Of a stretch of 9,490 bases of DNA, positions 1 through 6,272 are shown piece after piece; positions within the stretch are counted from its first letter, which is position 1, and each line of letters opens with the position of its first letter. The notes below the pieces were generated by a model. It had not been told where the DNA came from, did no database searches, and saw nothing but the letters and a program-made list of their open reading frames with translations. This DNA is from WS-2 sp964650245 (lineage in GTDB: Bacteria > Eisenbacteria > RBG-16-71-46): the NCBI GenBank assembly GCA_964650245.1, contig CAZYQK010000125.1, positions 1-9,490 of the forward strand, read 5' to 3'. Made by a program: the position numbers and the translations under genes.

Positions 1-50
1 CCGGTGGTCAACGCCACAACGACATCATGTCCAACTTTTGGGGGTCAGCA
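1..50. mobile_element. possible IS3-family insertion sequence end, running off the window
   Basis: Read on the minus strand from base 50, the sequence starts TG and continues CTGACCCCCAAAAGTTGGACA. From memory, this closely resembles the terminal inverted repeats of IS3-family elements, which begin TG, end CA and carry a C-run followed by a GTTGGACA-like core. If right, the element lies to the left of the window and its outer edge is near base 50. No transposase coding is visible in the few bases available. The lower GC of the first 150 bases fits transferred or non-coding DNA. The call rests on a single short motif and no partner end is visible, so it remains tentative. Confidence 0.3.
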
Positions 51-75
51 CCCGATCATCAATTCACGTAAAGCG

Positions 76-93
76 GAGATTGTTGCCAATCTC
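76..93 (-). terminator. weak hairpin downstream of sdhB
   Basis: Bases 76-82 (GAGATTG) pair perfectly with 87-93 (CAATCTC) across a 4-base TTGC loop, about 100 bases past the sdhB stop. It is the best stem-loop in the 51-192 gap. The stem is only 7 bp and A/T-containing, and the minus-strand bases that follow (CCGCTTTACG) are not a clear U tract, so it is at best a weak terminator. I see no gene in 51-192. Confidence 0.2.
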
Positions 94-192
94 TCGTTGC
101 GAGGACACGACAAAACGCGACGGTGGTCGGCAATTGAAGTGGCCCTGAAGTAGTTGCCGCATTTCGGGGTCGGACAACCGCGGCTCCCCGCC

Positions 193-948
193 CTACCCCT
201 TACCCGTCACGATGCTCCACAGCTTCATCACCGGGTCGTAGTGCCGGTCCACCACGCGCTCCTTCAATGGAATGATCGCGTTGTCGGTGATGTGGATGTT
301 TTCGGGGCAGACTTCCGTGCAGCACTTGGTGATATTGCAGAGTCCGATTCCCGCGCCGTCCTTCAAGTAGCCGGTGCGGTCCGCGCCGTCCATCGGGTGC
401 ATCTCGAGCCCGGCGACCCGCACGAAGAAGCGCGGCCCCGCGAACTGGTGCTTGAGCTCGTGGGTGCGCAGCACGTGGCACACGTCCTGGCACAGGAAGC
501 ACTCGATGCACTTCCTGAACTCCTGCACCCGGTCCACGTCGCTCTGCTGCCAGCGCCAGTCCGCGTCCGGCCTTGGCGTGAAGGGCTGGATGCGCTTGTT
601 GACCTCGTAATTCCACGACACGTCGGTCACGAGGTCCTTGATGATGGGAAACGTCTTCATCGGGCGCACGCTGATGGGCTTCCCGGGCGTGAAGTGGTCG
701 AGGCGTGACTTGCACATGAGCGCCGGCTTGCCGTCCACCTCGGCGCTGCACGAGCCGCACTTGGCGGCCTTGCAGTTCCAGCGCACCGCGAGGTCGGGCG
801 CCCGATGGGCCTGGATCCAGTGGATTGCGTCCAGCACCACCATCCCGGTCTCGATCGGGACCCGGTACTCGACCTCCTCGCCGCCCTTCGCGTCGCCGCG
901 ATAGACGCGCAGGATCGCCTCCCGTGCCGCGCCCATCGCCGCGCTCAT
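193..948 (-). CDS. sdhB: succinate dehydrogenase/fumarate reductase iron-sulfur subunit
   Basis: A 251-aa electron-transfer subunit that passes electrons from the flavoprotein to the membrane quinone site through three Fe-S clusters. All cluster ligands are visible. The [2Fe-2S] ligands are C59, C64, C67 and C79. The [4Fe-4S] motif CIECFLCQDVC gives C147, C150, C153 and C157. The [3Fe-4S] ligands are C204, C210 and C214 (C-x5-C-x3-CP). The fourth [4Fe-4S] cysteine is followed by His rather than the Pro of E. coli SdhB, as I recall for actinobacterial Sdh1-type proteins. The ATG at 948 is chosen because it shares one base with the sdhA stop (TGATG) and has AGGGAAGG 4 bases upstream. The frame stays open further upstream, but that part lies inside sdhA and is not protein-like. 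It is the last gene of the sdhCAB run. Confidence 0.95.
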   Translation of the reverse strand: MSAAMGAAREAILRVYRGDAKGGEEVEYRVPIETGMVVLDAIHWIQAHRAPDLAVRWNCKAAKCGSCSAEVDGKPALMCKSRLDHFTPGKPISVRPMKTFPIIKDLVTDVSWNYEVNKRIQPFTPRPDADWRWQQSDVDRVQEFRKCIECFLCQDVCHVLRTHELKHQFAGPRFFVRVAGLEMHPMDGADRTGYLKDGAGIGLCNITKCCTEVCPENIHITDNAIIPLKERVVDRHYDPVMKLWSIVTGKG

Positions 949-2780
949 CACGCCTTCCCTCCGGCGGGCTGCGGCGCCGGCTCGAACAGCATCTTCAGCT
1001 CGGCCGGCATCTCGGGCAGCGGTGTGGGGCCGACCTTCATCTCCGCGCCGTCCCGCCTCACGCACATGTTGACCTTGCCGAGCGCGGGATCCGTGGACGT
1101 GAAGTCGAGTCGCGAGTGCGCACCGCGGCTCTCCCTGCGCAGCAGCGCGCTCCGCGTGACGGACTCCGACACGGTGATCATGTTGCGCAGGTCGCGCGCC
1201 AGGTGCCAGCCGGGGTTGTACATGCGCGAGCCCTCGACCCGGACCTGCGCCGCACGCGCACGGAGCCTCACCAGCTCCTCGAGCGCCCCTTCGAGCTCCT
1301 TCTGCTCGCGGAAGATGCCGACCTTGCTCTGCATGCAATCTTGAAGGGCGCGGTGCACGTCGAACGGGCTCTCGCCGCTCGCCCGCTCGAACGGCGCGAG
1401 CACGTCGCGGGCCTCGGCCTCGACCTCGGACTCGGCGATCCTCGGGGCCGCGGTGAGCGCCTTCGCGTAGGCCGCGGCCGACTCACCCGCGCGCCGCCCG
1501 AACACCACTAGGTCGGAGAGCGAGTTGCCGCCCAGCCGGTTTGCGCCGTGGAGCCCCGCGGCTGCCTCGCCCGCGGCGTAGAGCCCCGGGACGGTGGCGG
1601 CCGCGGTATCGGGGTCCACCCGGATGCCGCCCATGATGTAGTGCGTGGTGGGCCCGACCTCCATCGGTTGCTTCGTGATGTCCACGTCGGCCAGCTCCAC
1701 GAACTGGTGATACATGGACGGGAGCTTCTTCATCACCCGCTCGGCGGGCAGGTAGCTGATGTCGAGGAACGCCCCGCCGTGCGGCGTGCCGCGGCCCTCC
1801 CGGACCTCGGTGTAGATGGCGCGCGCGACGTTGTCGCGGGTGGAGAGCTCGGGCGGGCGGCGCGCTTCGGTCTGCACGTTCGCCACCGAGGCCTCGAGCC
1901 AGCGCCGCGCCTCGTCTTCATTCTCGGCGTACTCGTGGCGGCGCGCCTCGGGCAGGTACTTCCACATGAAGCGCTCGCCTTTGCTGTTGCGCAGGATGCC
2001 GCCCTCGCCGCGCACGCCCTCGGTGACCAGGATCCCCATGACGCCCGGCGGCCACACCATGCCGGTGGGATGGAACTGGACGAACTCCATGTCGATCAGC
2101 TCGGCGCCCGCCTCGTAGGCCAGCGCCTGGCCGTCGCCGGTGTACTCCCACGAGTTCGACGTGATCTTCCACGCCTTGCCGATGCCGCCGGTCGCGATCA
2201 CCACCGCCTTCGAGCGGAACTGGACGAAGCGCCCGTTCTCGCGCCGGTAGGCGAGCGCCCCCGCGATGCGGCCGCCGTCCAGGAACAGGCGCGTCACGGT
2301 GCACTCCATGTGCACGTCGATGCCCATGTGCACGCCCCGATCTTGAAGGGCGCGGATCATCTCGAGCCCGGTGCGGTCGCCGACGTGGGCGAGGCGCTTC
2401 CACTTGTGGCCGCCGAACGCGCGCTGGAGGATGCGGCCGTCGGCGGTGCGGTCGAACAGCGCCCCCCACTGCTCCAGCTCGCGCACCCGGTCGGGCGCCT
2501 CCTGCGCGTGGAGCTGCGCCATGCGCCAGTGGTTCAGGAACGAGCCGCCCTTCATGGTGTCCTGGAAGTGCGTGCGCCAGTCGTCCTGGGAGTCCACGTG
2601 GGCGAGCGCCGCGGCGATGCCGCCCTCCGCCATCACGGTGTGGGCCTTGCCGAGCAGCGACTTGGTGACCAGCCCGACCCTGGCACCCGAGGCCGAGGCC
2701 TCGATCGCGGCGCGCAGCCCGGCGCCGCCCGCGCCGATCACCAGCACGTCGTGCTCGTGGGTTTCGAACTGGTCCATCAT
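948..2780 (-). CDS. sdhA: succinate dehydrogenase/fumarate reductase flavoprotein subunit
   Basis: The 610-aa catalytic subunit oxidises succinate to fumarate with covalently bound FAD on the cytoplasmic face. The Rossmann motif VIGAGGAG is at about residues 14-21. H47 in GKAHTVMAEGG is the expected FAD-linking histidine. The active-site set is present: FVQFHPTG (H237), TEGVRGEGG (R257), the RDxVAR-like segment (R315), THYIMGG (H380) and HGANRLGGNSLSDL (R415). The protein reads through to a C-terminal domain of normal length. The segment KKLPSMYHQF resembles the actinobacterial Sdh1 flavoprotein. The start could be either of two adjacent ATGs (2780 or 2777), with GAGG about 8 bases upstream. 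It begins 36 bases after the sdhC stop and ends coupled to sdhB by a 1-base overlap. Fumarate reduction cannot be excluded from sequence. Confidence 0.96.
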   Translation of the reverse strand: MMDQFETHEHDVLVIGAGGAGLRAAIEASASGARVGLVTKSLLGKAHTVMAEGGIAAALAHVDSQDDWRTHFQDTMKGGSFLNHWRMAQLHAQEAPDRVRELEQWGALFDRTADGRILQRAFGGHKWKRLAHVGDRTGLEMIRALQDRGVHMGIDVHMECTVTRLFLDGGRIAGALAYRRENGRFVQFRSKAVVIATGGIGKAWKITSNSWEYTGDGQALAYEAGAELIDMEFVQFHPTGMVWPPGVMGILVTEGVRGEGGILRNSKGERFMWKYLPEARRHEYAENEDEARRWLEASVANVQTEARRPPELSTRDNVARAIYTEVREGRGTPHGGAFLDISYLPAERVMKKLPSMYHQFVELADVDITKQPMEVGPTTHYIMGGIRVDPDTAAATVPGLYAAGEAAAGLHGANRLGGNSLSDLVVFGRRAGESAAAYAKALTAAPRIAESEVEAEARDVLAPFERASGESPFDVHRALQDCMQSKVGIFREQKELEGALEELVRLRARAAQVRVEGSRMYNPGWHLARDLRNMITVSESVTRSALLRRESRGAHSRLDFTSTDPALGKVNMCVRRDGAEMKVGPTPLPEMPAELKMLFEPAPQPAGGKA

Positions 2781-2816
2781 CGGAAGAGCCTCGGGTTCAT
2801 GCCGGGTGCGGGTCGC

Positions 2817-3698
2817 CTAAGGGCCCCACAGGCCCAACGGCGTGTCGAACAGAGTCTTGAAGCTCGCGAGCATCGGATCCGAGAGCACGCCCATCGAGCA
2901 CAGCCGCACGTAGAAGTCGGCGAAGCACACCGCGAACAGGCTCGCCCACGCCCAGCCCATGTGGTGCTCGTTCAGGCCGCTCACCACGCTCCACGCCTTG
3001 TGGCGCGGGCCGCCCGCGACCACGCACGAGAAGCAGTCGAGCTTGCCGCCCACCAGGTGGCGCAGCGAGTGGCAGGAGAAGGTGTAGAGCGTGAGCGTGG
3101 CGGTCGACGCGAGGATCGCGAGCGACCCGCCGCCGATGGCGGCGTAGTGGACGCCGGCCTCGTCGGTGAAGGTGAAGGCGCGCGCCACGTCCCACCACAG
3201 GAAGATCAGGAACACCGCGGCCAGATACATGAAGTAGCGATGCAGGTTCTGGAGGACGAACGGGAACTGGAGCTCGCCGCGGTAGCCTGGCGCCTTCATC
3301 TCGCCCACCGCGCACGCGATCGGGTCGGCGAAGAACGCGCGGTAGTACGCCTTGCGGTAGTAGTAGCAGGTGGTGCGGAAGCCGAGCGGGATCCAGAGGA
3401 TGAGGAGCGCCGGCGAGAGCGGCCACCACGACGGCTTGAGGGTCGGCGAGTAGAAGGGCGAGAGATACGGACCGAATTCGTAGTGATTGCCCTGGAACGC
3501 CGCCCAGGTGGCGTATGCGCCGAGCAACGCGAGCCCGATCGCCTGCGACACCGGCACGATCCACCAGTTGTCCTTGCGCTCGGTCTCGCCGAGGCGCTGC
3601 GTGGCGCCCGCGCCGCGCCACGCGCCGGGCGGTGTGCCGGTGGCGGGGAGCCCGGGCGACCGCGGCGGTGCGGCCGTGGCGGCGCCGGTCGCGCTCAC
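2817..3698 (-). CDS. sdhC: succinate dehydrogenase membrane anchor, single-subunit type
   Basis: A 293-aa integral membrane protein anchoring SdhAB and expected to carry the quinone site and any haem. After a Pro/Gly/Ala-rich N-terminus (1-40), about five hydrophobic helices can be seen at roughly 47-68, 92-112, 153-171, 187-208 and 247-266. It is therefore a large one-piece anchor rather than the small SdhC/SdhD pair. Candidate haem or quinone residues are H153 (LQNLHRYF), H210 and H214 (SCHSLRHLVGG), and C209, C222 and C225 form a cysteine cluster. The YLSPFYSP segment (79-86) and overall layout recall the anchor of mycobacterial Sdh1. The GTG at 3698 is chosen because it overlaps the upstream TGA by 4 bases (GTGA) and has GGGAG 5 bases upstream. 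Residues encoded further upstream are basic, shadow-like sequence inside the neighbouring gene. Confidence 0.85.
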   Translation of the reverse strand: MSATGAATAAPPRSPGLPATGTPPGAWRGAGATQRLGETERKDNWWIVPVSQAIGLALLGAYATWAAFQGNHYEFGPYLSPFYSPTLKPSWWPLSPALLILWIPLGFRTTCYYYRKAYYRAFFADPIACAVGEMKAPGYRGELQFPFVLQNLHRYFMYLAAVFLIFLWWDVARAFTFTDEAGVHYAAIGGGSLAILASTATLTLYTFSCHSLRHLVGGKLDCFSCVVAGGPRHKAWSVVSGLNEHHMGWAWASLFAVCFADFYVRLCSMGVLSDPMLASFKTLFDTPLGLWGP

Positions 3699-4270
3699 GC
3701 CGGCTCCCACGCGTCCTGGTCCAGGTCCGGGAACGAGATCTCGACCTGGCCGGGCTGCTCGATGTCTTCGAGACGGCTGCGCCCGTCGCTGCCGGTCCTG
3801 CCCTCGAGGGTCCTGCCGTCGGAGAGCTTCAGGGTGTAGCGCTGGCCGCCGAGCCCCTTGTCCTTCATGTCCACCAGCTCGATCTCGATCCACGTGGTCT
3901 GGCGTGCCTTCGTCTCCTGCTTCTCGGGCGGCGGCGCCTCCTCGGCCTCCTCAACATCCACCGCCATCCAGGCGTTCTTCACCTCCGGGGCCGGCGGGAG
4001 GCCGGGATGCAGGACCACCCGGAGCTCGCCGCTCTGCAGCGCGCGGTCGATGCGGGGCTTCACGAAGCGGTGCAATTCGCGGAGCGAGAGCTGGGAGAGG
4101 TTCGCCGATTCGCGGCCGGTGAGCCGCTCGTAAAGCCGGATGGCGTCGGCGCGGTGCTGCGGGTCGGCGAGCCAGCGGTCGAGCTTTCCGGACGCGAACA
4201 CGGCGGAACGCTCGTGTTCGCTCGAATCGTCGCGGTGGAGGAATTGCCAGTTGCGGAATCGCGATCCCAT
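3695..4270 (-). CDS. hypothetical protein with C-terminal type VI secretion-associated beta-sandwich-like module
   Basis: A 191-aa soluble protein with no signal peptide or membrane segment. Residues about 1-95 are charged and helical and contain a LSLRELHRFVKPRIDRAL segment. A Pro/Glu-rich linker (about 103-123) follows. Residues 127-188 start TTWIEIELVD, continue through a GGQRYTLKLSDGRTLEG strand pair, and end VEISFPDLDQDAWEP. From memory, that pattern (WIEIELVD...G..Y.v.LpDGr..eG..d..G.....i..G...vsFPdLD.daW) typifies a carboxypeptidase-regulatory-like or Ig-like module found next to or fused to VgrG, PAAR and toxin-delivery proteins. No catalytic motif is seen. The stop overlaps the sdhC GTG by 4 bases, implying co-transcription and coupling with SDH. 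The ATG has only a weak GGA-type ribosome site. Function is unknown; adaptor, tail-tip or chaperone roles are conceivable, and so is an unrelated beta-sandwich. Confidence 0.7.
   Translation of the reverse strand: MGSRFRNWQFLHRDDSSEHERSAVFASGKLDRWLADPQHRADAIRLYERLTGRESANLSQLSLRELHRFVKPRIDRALQSGELRVVLHPGLPPAPEVKNAWMAVDVEEAEEAPPPEKQETKARQTTWIEIELVDMKDKGLGGQRYTLKLSDGRTLEGRTGSDGRSRLEDIEQPGQVEISFPDLDQDAWEPA
3704..3708 (-). promoter_or_regulatory. Shine-Dalgarno sequence for the GTG start of sdhC
   Basis: On the minus strand GGGAG lies 5 bases before the GTG at 3698, inside the last codons of the upstream gene. It supports a GTG start within the GTGA overlap over any longer reading of sdhC. Confidence 0.6.
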
Positions 4271-4312
4271 GGTTCCGATGAGGGCCCAATGCCTCGAGGC
4301 GAGTGAGCGCGG

Positions 4313-4343
4313 AGTCTAGCGCGGGCGCCGGGGAGGCGTCCAA
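4313..4343 (-). promoter_or_regulatory. candidate weak sigma-70-like promoter before the sdh run
   Basis: In the 86-base gap between the S4 protein gene and the 191-aa gene, the minus strand has TTGGAC (4343-4338), a 19-base spacer, and TAGACT (4318-4313, four of six matches to TATAAT). The -35 match is poor and the spacer is longer than ideal. The gap is the only obvious place for a separate sdh promoter. No terminator was seen here, so read-through from the sulfur module is also possible. Confidence 0.25.
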
Positions 4344-4356
4344 TCGCGGGCGCGGC

Positions 4357-4605
4357 CTATTCCGTCGCGACCTCGCGCAGCAGAGCCCGCGCCGCGTCCC
4401 GGCTCAGCGAGCCGCGCGGCAGCTCCAGCACTTCGACGGTCCGCCCGCCGGGCCCCGCCAGCTTGATGCGGTCGCCAGCCTTGATGCCGTGGCTCGGCTT
4501 CACGACGCGGCCGTTCAGGAGCGCGGCACCATCCTGGATGGCGGCGTTCGCCGCGGAGCGGCTCTTGAAGAGCCGCAGCTCGAACAGCGCGACGTCGAAG
4601 CGCAC
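4357..4605 (-). CDS. S4-domain RNA-binding protein (Hsp15/HslR-like)
   Basis: An 82-aa basic protein made almost entirely of one S4 RNA-binding fold. The motif RFDVALFELRLFKSRSAANAAI (residues 2-23) followed by NGRVVKPSHGIKAGDRIKL (31-49) matches the S4 pattern of Hsp15. E. coli Hsp15 binds stalled 50S subunits carrying nascent chains, but this protein lacks its longer basic C-terminal tail, so that role is only inferred. It starts at a GTG (4605) 6 bases after the upstream exporter stop, suggesting co-transcription. S4 proteins are often found in unrelated operons, so the position is weak evidence for a link with sulfur metabolism. Confidence 0.8.
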   Translation of the reverse strand: MRFDVALFELRLFKSRSAANAAIQDGAALLNGRVVKPSHGIKAGDRIKLAGPGGRTVEVLELPRGSLSRDAARALLREVATE

Positions 4606-4611
4606 GGGCGC

Positions 4612-5613
4612 CTACCCGCACAACCAGCGCGCGAGCGCGAACGAGAGTGCTCCGAGGAATGCCCACTGGATCGCACCCGCCGCGATCGGGCGGAGCCCCG
4701 CCGCACGCAGGTCGCCGAACCCGGTCTGAAGTCCCACCCCCGCCATCCCCACGCACAGGAGCCAGAGATCGCCGCGGCGCAGGCCGTCCACCACTCGCGC
4801 CGGCAGCCAGCCCAGCGAGTTCACCACCGCGAACGCCACGAACAGCACCAGGAACCACGGCACCGGGGCGACACGCGCCCGGCCCGCGGCGCGGTGCCGG
4901 TGGCGCAGCGACCAGCCCAGGTAGAGCACCACCGGCGCCAGCAGCGCGATGCGCGCGAGCTTCACCACGGTGGCGACCCGCGCCGCCTCCTCGCTCACGC
5001 CGAATCCCGCCGCCACCACCTGGGCCATCTCGTGCAGGCTCGCCCCGTCCCACACCCCGTAGACGAACGGCGTCATGCGGAGCGCGTGAGCGAGCAGCGG
5101 GTAGAGCACGATGCCGATGGTGCCGAGCAGGGTGATGACGCCGAGCGCCAGCGGCGCGTCCTGCTTCTCGCCCTGCACCACGCTGTCGGCCGCTACGATG
5201 GCCGAGGCCCCGCAGATGGCACCCCCCACGCCCAGCAGCAGCCCGAGCTTCTCGCCGACCCCGAGGCGGCGCGCGATCCACCAGCCGAAGAGCAGCGCCA
5301 GGAAGGTGGAGACGATCACCACCGCGAGCGCGGGCGCGCCGATCTTCCACAGCTCGGCGACGCTGAGCCGGAATCCGAGCCCCGCCACCGCCCAGCGCAG
5401 GAGAGGGCGCTGCGCGAGCCGGATGCCGGGATCGGCTGCGGCCGGGACCGGCGCCAGCGACTTCCACGCGATGCCGAGCAGGATGACGACGAGCAGCGCG
5501 CTCACGTGGAGCGTGTCCTTCACCCGCGGGTGCTCGGCGATCGCGAAGCCGGCGGTGGCGAGCAGCGCGGCCAGCAACAGCCCGGGAAGGAGGCTCCGGA
5601 GCGCCGCGGTCAC
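4612..5613 (-). CDS. YeiH/UPF0324 family putative sulfate (sulfite) exporter
   Basis: A 333-aa polytopic inner-membrane protein with about ten hydrophobic segments, close in length to E. coli YeiH. Family signatures include LGVGGAICGASAIVAADSVV (127-146), a following segment that ends GIVLYP (167-172), DGASLHEMAQVVAAG (189-203) and VKLARIALLAPV (217-228). The family is annotated as putative sulfate exporters, and members such as TauZ have been proposed to export sulfite or sulfate from organosulfur breakdown. The GTG at 5613 overlaps the cysteine dioxygenase stop by 4 bases (GTGA). Residues encoded upstream of it are arginine-rich shadow sequence inside that gene, so the longer reading is rejected. 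The direct neighbour that generates oxidised sulfur strengthens the assignment, but the substrate is inferred. Confidence 0.85.
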   Translation of the reverse strand: MTAALRSLLPGLLLAALLATAGFAIAEHPRVKDTLHVSALLVVILLGIAWKSLAPVPAAADPGIRLAQRPLLRWAVAGLGFRLSVAELWKIGAPALAVVIVSTFLALLFGWWIARRLGVGEKLGLLLGVGGAICGASAIVAADSVVQGEKQDAPLALGVITLLGTIGIVLYPLLAHALRMTPFVYGVWDGASLHEMAQVVAAGFGVSEEAARVATVVKLARIALLAPVVLYLGWSLRHRHRAAGRARVAPVPWFLVLFVAFAVVNSLGWLPARVVDGLRRGDLWLLCVGMAGVGLQTGFGDLRAAGLRPIAAGAIQWAFLGALSFALARWLCG

Positions 5614-6188
5614 TCCGTGTAGTACAGCTCCCGATACTGGCGGCGATAGCCGCCGCCCTCGACCGGATTGAAGATGTGGCAGTACTTCATCTCGCCGCCG
5701 TAGACGTGGATGGTCGCGGCCGGCGCGGCGTCGGCGTTCTCCAGGACGTGGTACTCGAACGGCGGGATGAGCGCGCCGGCCTCGCCGATCCCGGCCAGCA
5801 CCACGTTCTCCCTTTCGAACTGGACGATGTCCTTCTCCGGGTCCCCGCCGCGCACCGAGAACGAGGTGACGCGGATGCGGCCCCGGTACACGCACTCGAC
5901 GCACCACATGCCGGCGTGGTCGTGGAGCGGCGTGCCCTGGCCCTTGCCCCACACCATCACCAGTGCCGTGTAGCGTTCCGCGGGGTCGCGATGCAGCAGC
6001 CGGCGCGCGTAGCAGTCGGGCGTGGGCTCAAGGAAGGAGGGATCGAGGAACGCCTCGCCGCTGCTGACCACGTCGCTCAGGACCTTCTTGACGTTGCGAC
6101 ATCGGGTGGCGTCGTCGCGGATGACAACCGCCTCATCGAGGCGGCGGATGAGCTCATCCACCTTCGAGGAATGGGGGGTGACGGTCAT
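5610..6188 (-). CDS. cdo: cysteine dioxygenase type I family protein
   Basis: A 192-aa cupin with a non-haem Fe(II) centre, predicted to oxidise L-cysteine to cysteine sulfinate with O2. Iron ligands are H89 and H91 (TPLHDHAG) and H147 (FEYHVLEN). By hand alignment to rat CDO, R62 in CYARRL matches the substrate-carboxylate Arg60, H161 and Y163 (IHVYGG) match His155 and Tyr157, C96 matches Cys93 and C170 matches Cys164. The Arg favours cysteine over 3-mercaptopropionate, whose dioxygenases usually have Gln there. The ATG at 6188 has a strong AGGAGG 9 bases upstream. The gene is followed by an overlapping exporter gene, consistent with oxidative cysteine catabolism and export of the resulting anions. 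Substrate is a family-level inference. Confidence 0.88.
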   Translation of the reverse strand: MTVTPHSSKVDELIRRLDEAVVIRDDATRCRNVKKVLSDVVSSGEAFLDPSFLEPTPDCYARRLLHRDPAERYTALVMVWGKGQGTPLHDHAGMWCVECVYRGRIRVTSFSVRGGDPEKDIVQFERENVVLAGIGEAGALIPPFEYHVLENADAAPAATIHVYGGEMKYCHIFNPVEGGGYRRQYRELYYTE

Positions 6189-6197
6189 GGCGGGAGT

Positions 6198-6203
6198 CCT
6201 CCT
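6198..6203 (-). promoter_or_regulatory. strong Shine-Dalgarno sequence of cdo
   Basis: AGGAGG on the minus strand, 9 bases before the cdo ATG at 6188. It is the strongest ribosome site in the window and fixes the cdo start. It lies in an 84-base gap after the methyltransferase gene, so cdo is probably the first gene of a translated unit. Confidence 0.75.
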
Positions 6204-6272
6204 GTTGCGGACGATGGTAGCAGAGCACGCGGGGCCGAGGCAGCAACGTTCGTTGGTGCGTCTCGCCGCCGC

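Noticed and set aside
193..1338. A longer sdhB reading of 381 residues
   Set aside because: The first 130 residues lie inside sdhA and are Arg/Ala-rich shadow sequence, whereas the ATG at 948 has a ribosome site and overlaps the sdhA stop.
1548..3839. A 763-codon open frame on the plus strand opposite sdhA and sdhC
   Set aside because: It is rich in Arg, Ala, His and Pro without recognisable domains and lies wholly antisense to well-supported sdhA and sdhC; GC-rich codon bias keeps such frames open.
6214..6246. A possible promoter before cdo: TTGCTG and TACCAT on the minus strand
   Set aside because: The spacer is 21 bases, too long for a standard sigma-70 promoter, and the -35 match is partial.
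6244..6255. Small inverted repeat CAACG-TT-CGTTG between the methyltransferase and cdo
   Set aside because: The arms are only 5 bp with a 2-base centre and no T tract follows, so neither terminator nor operator is supported.
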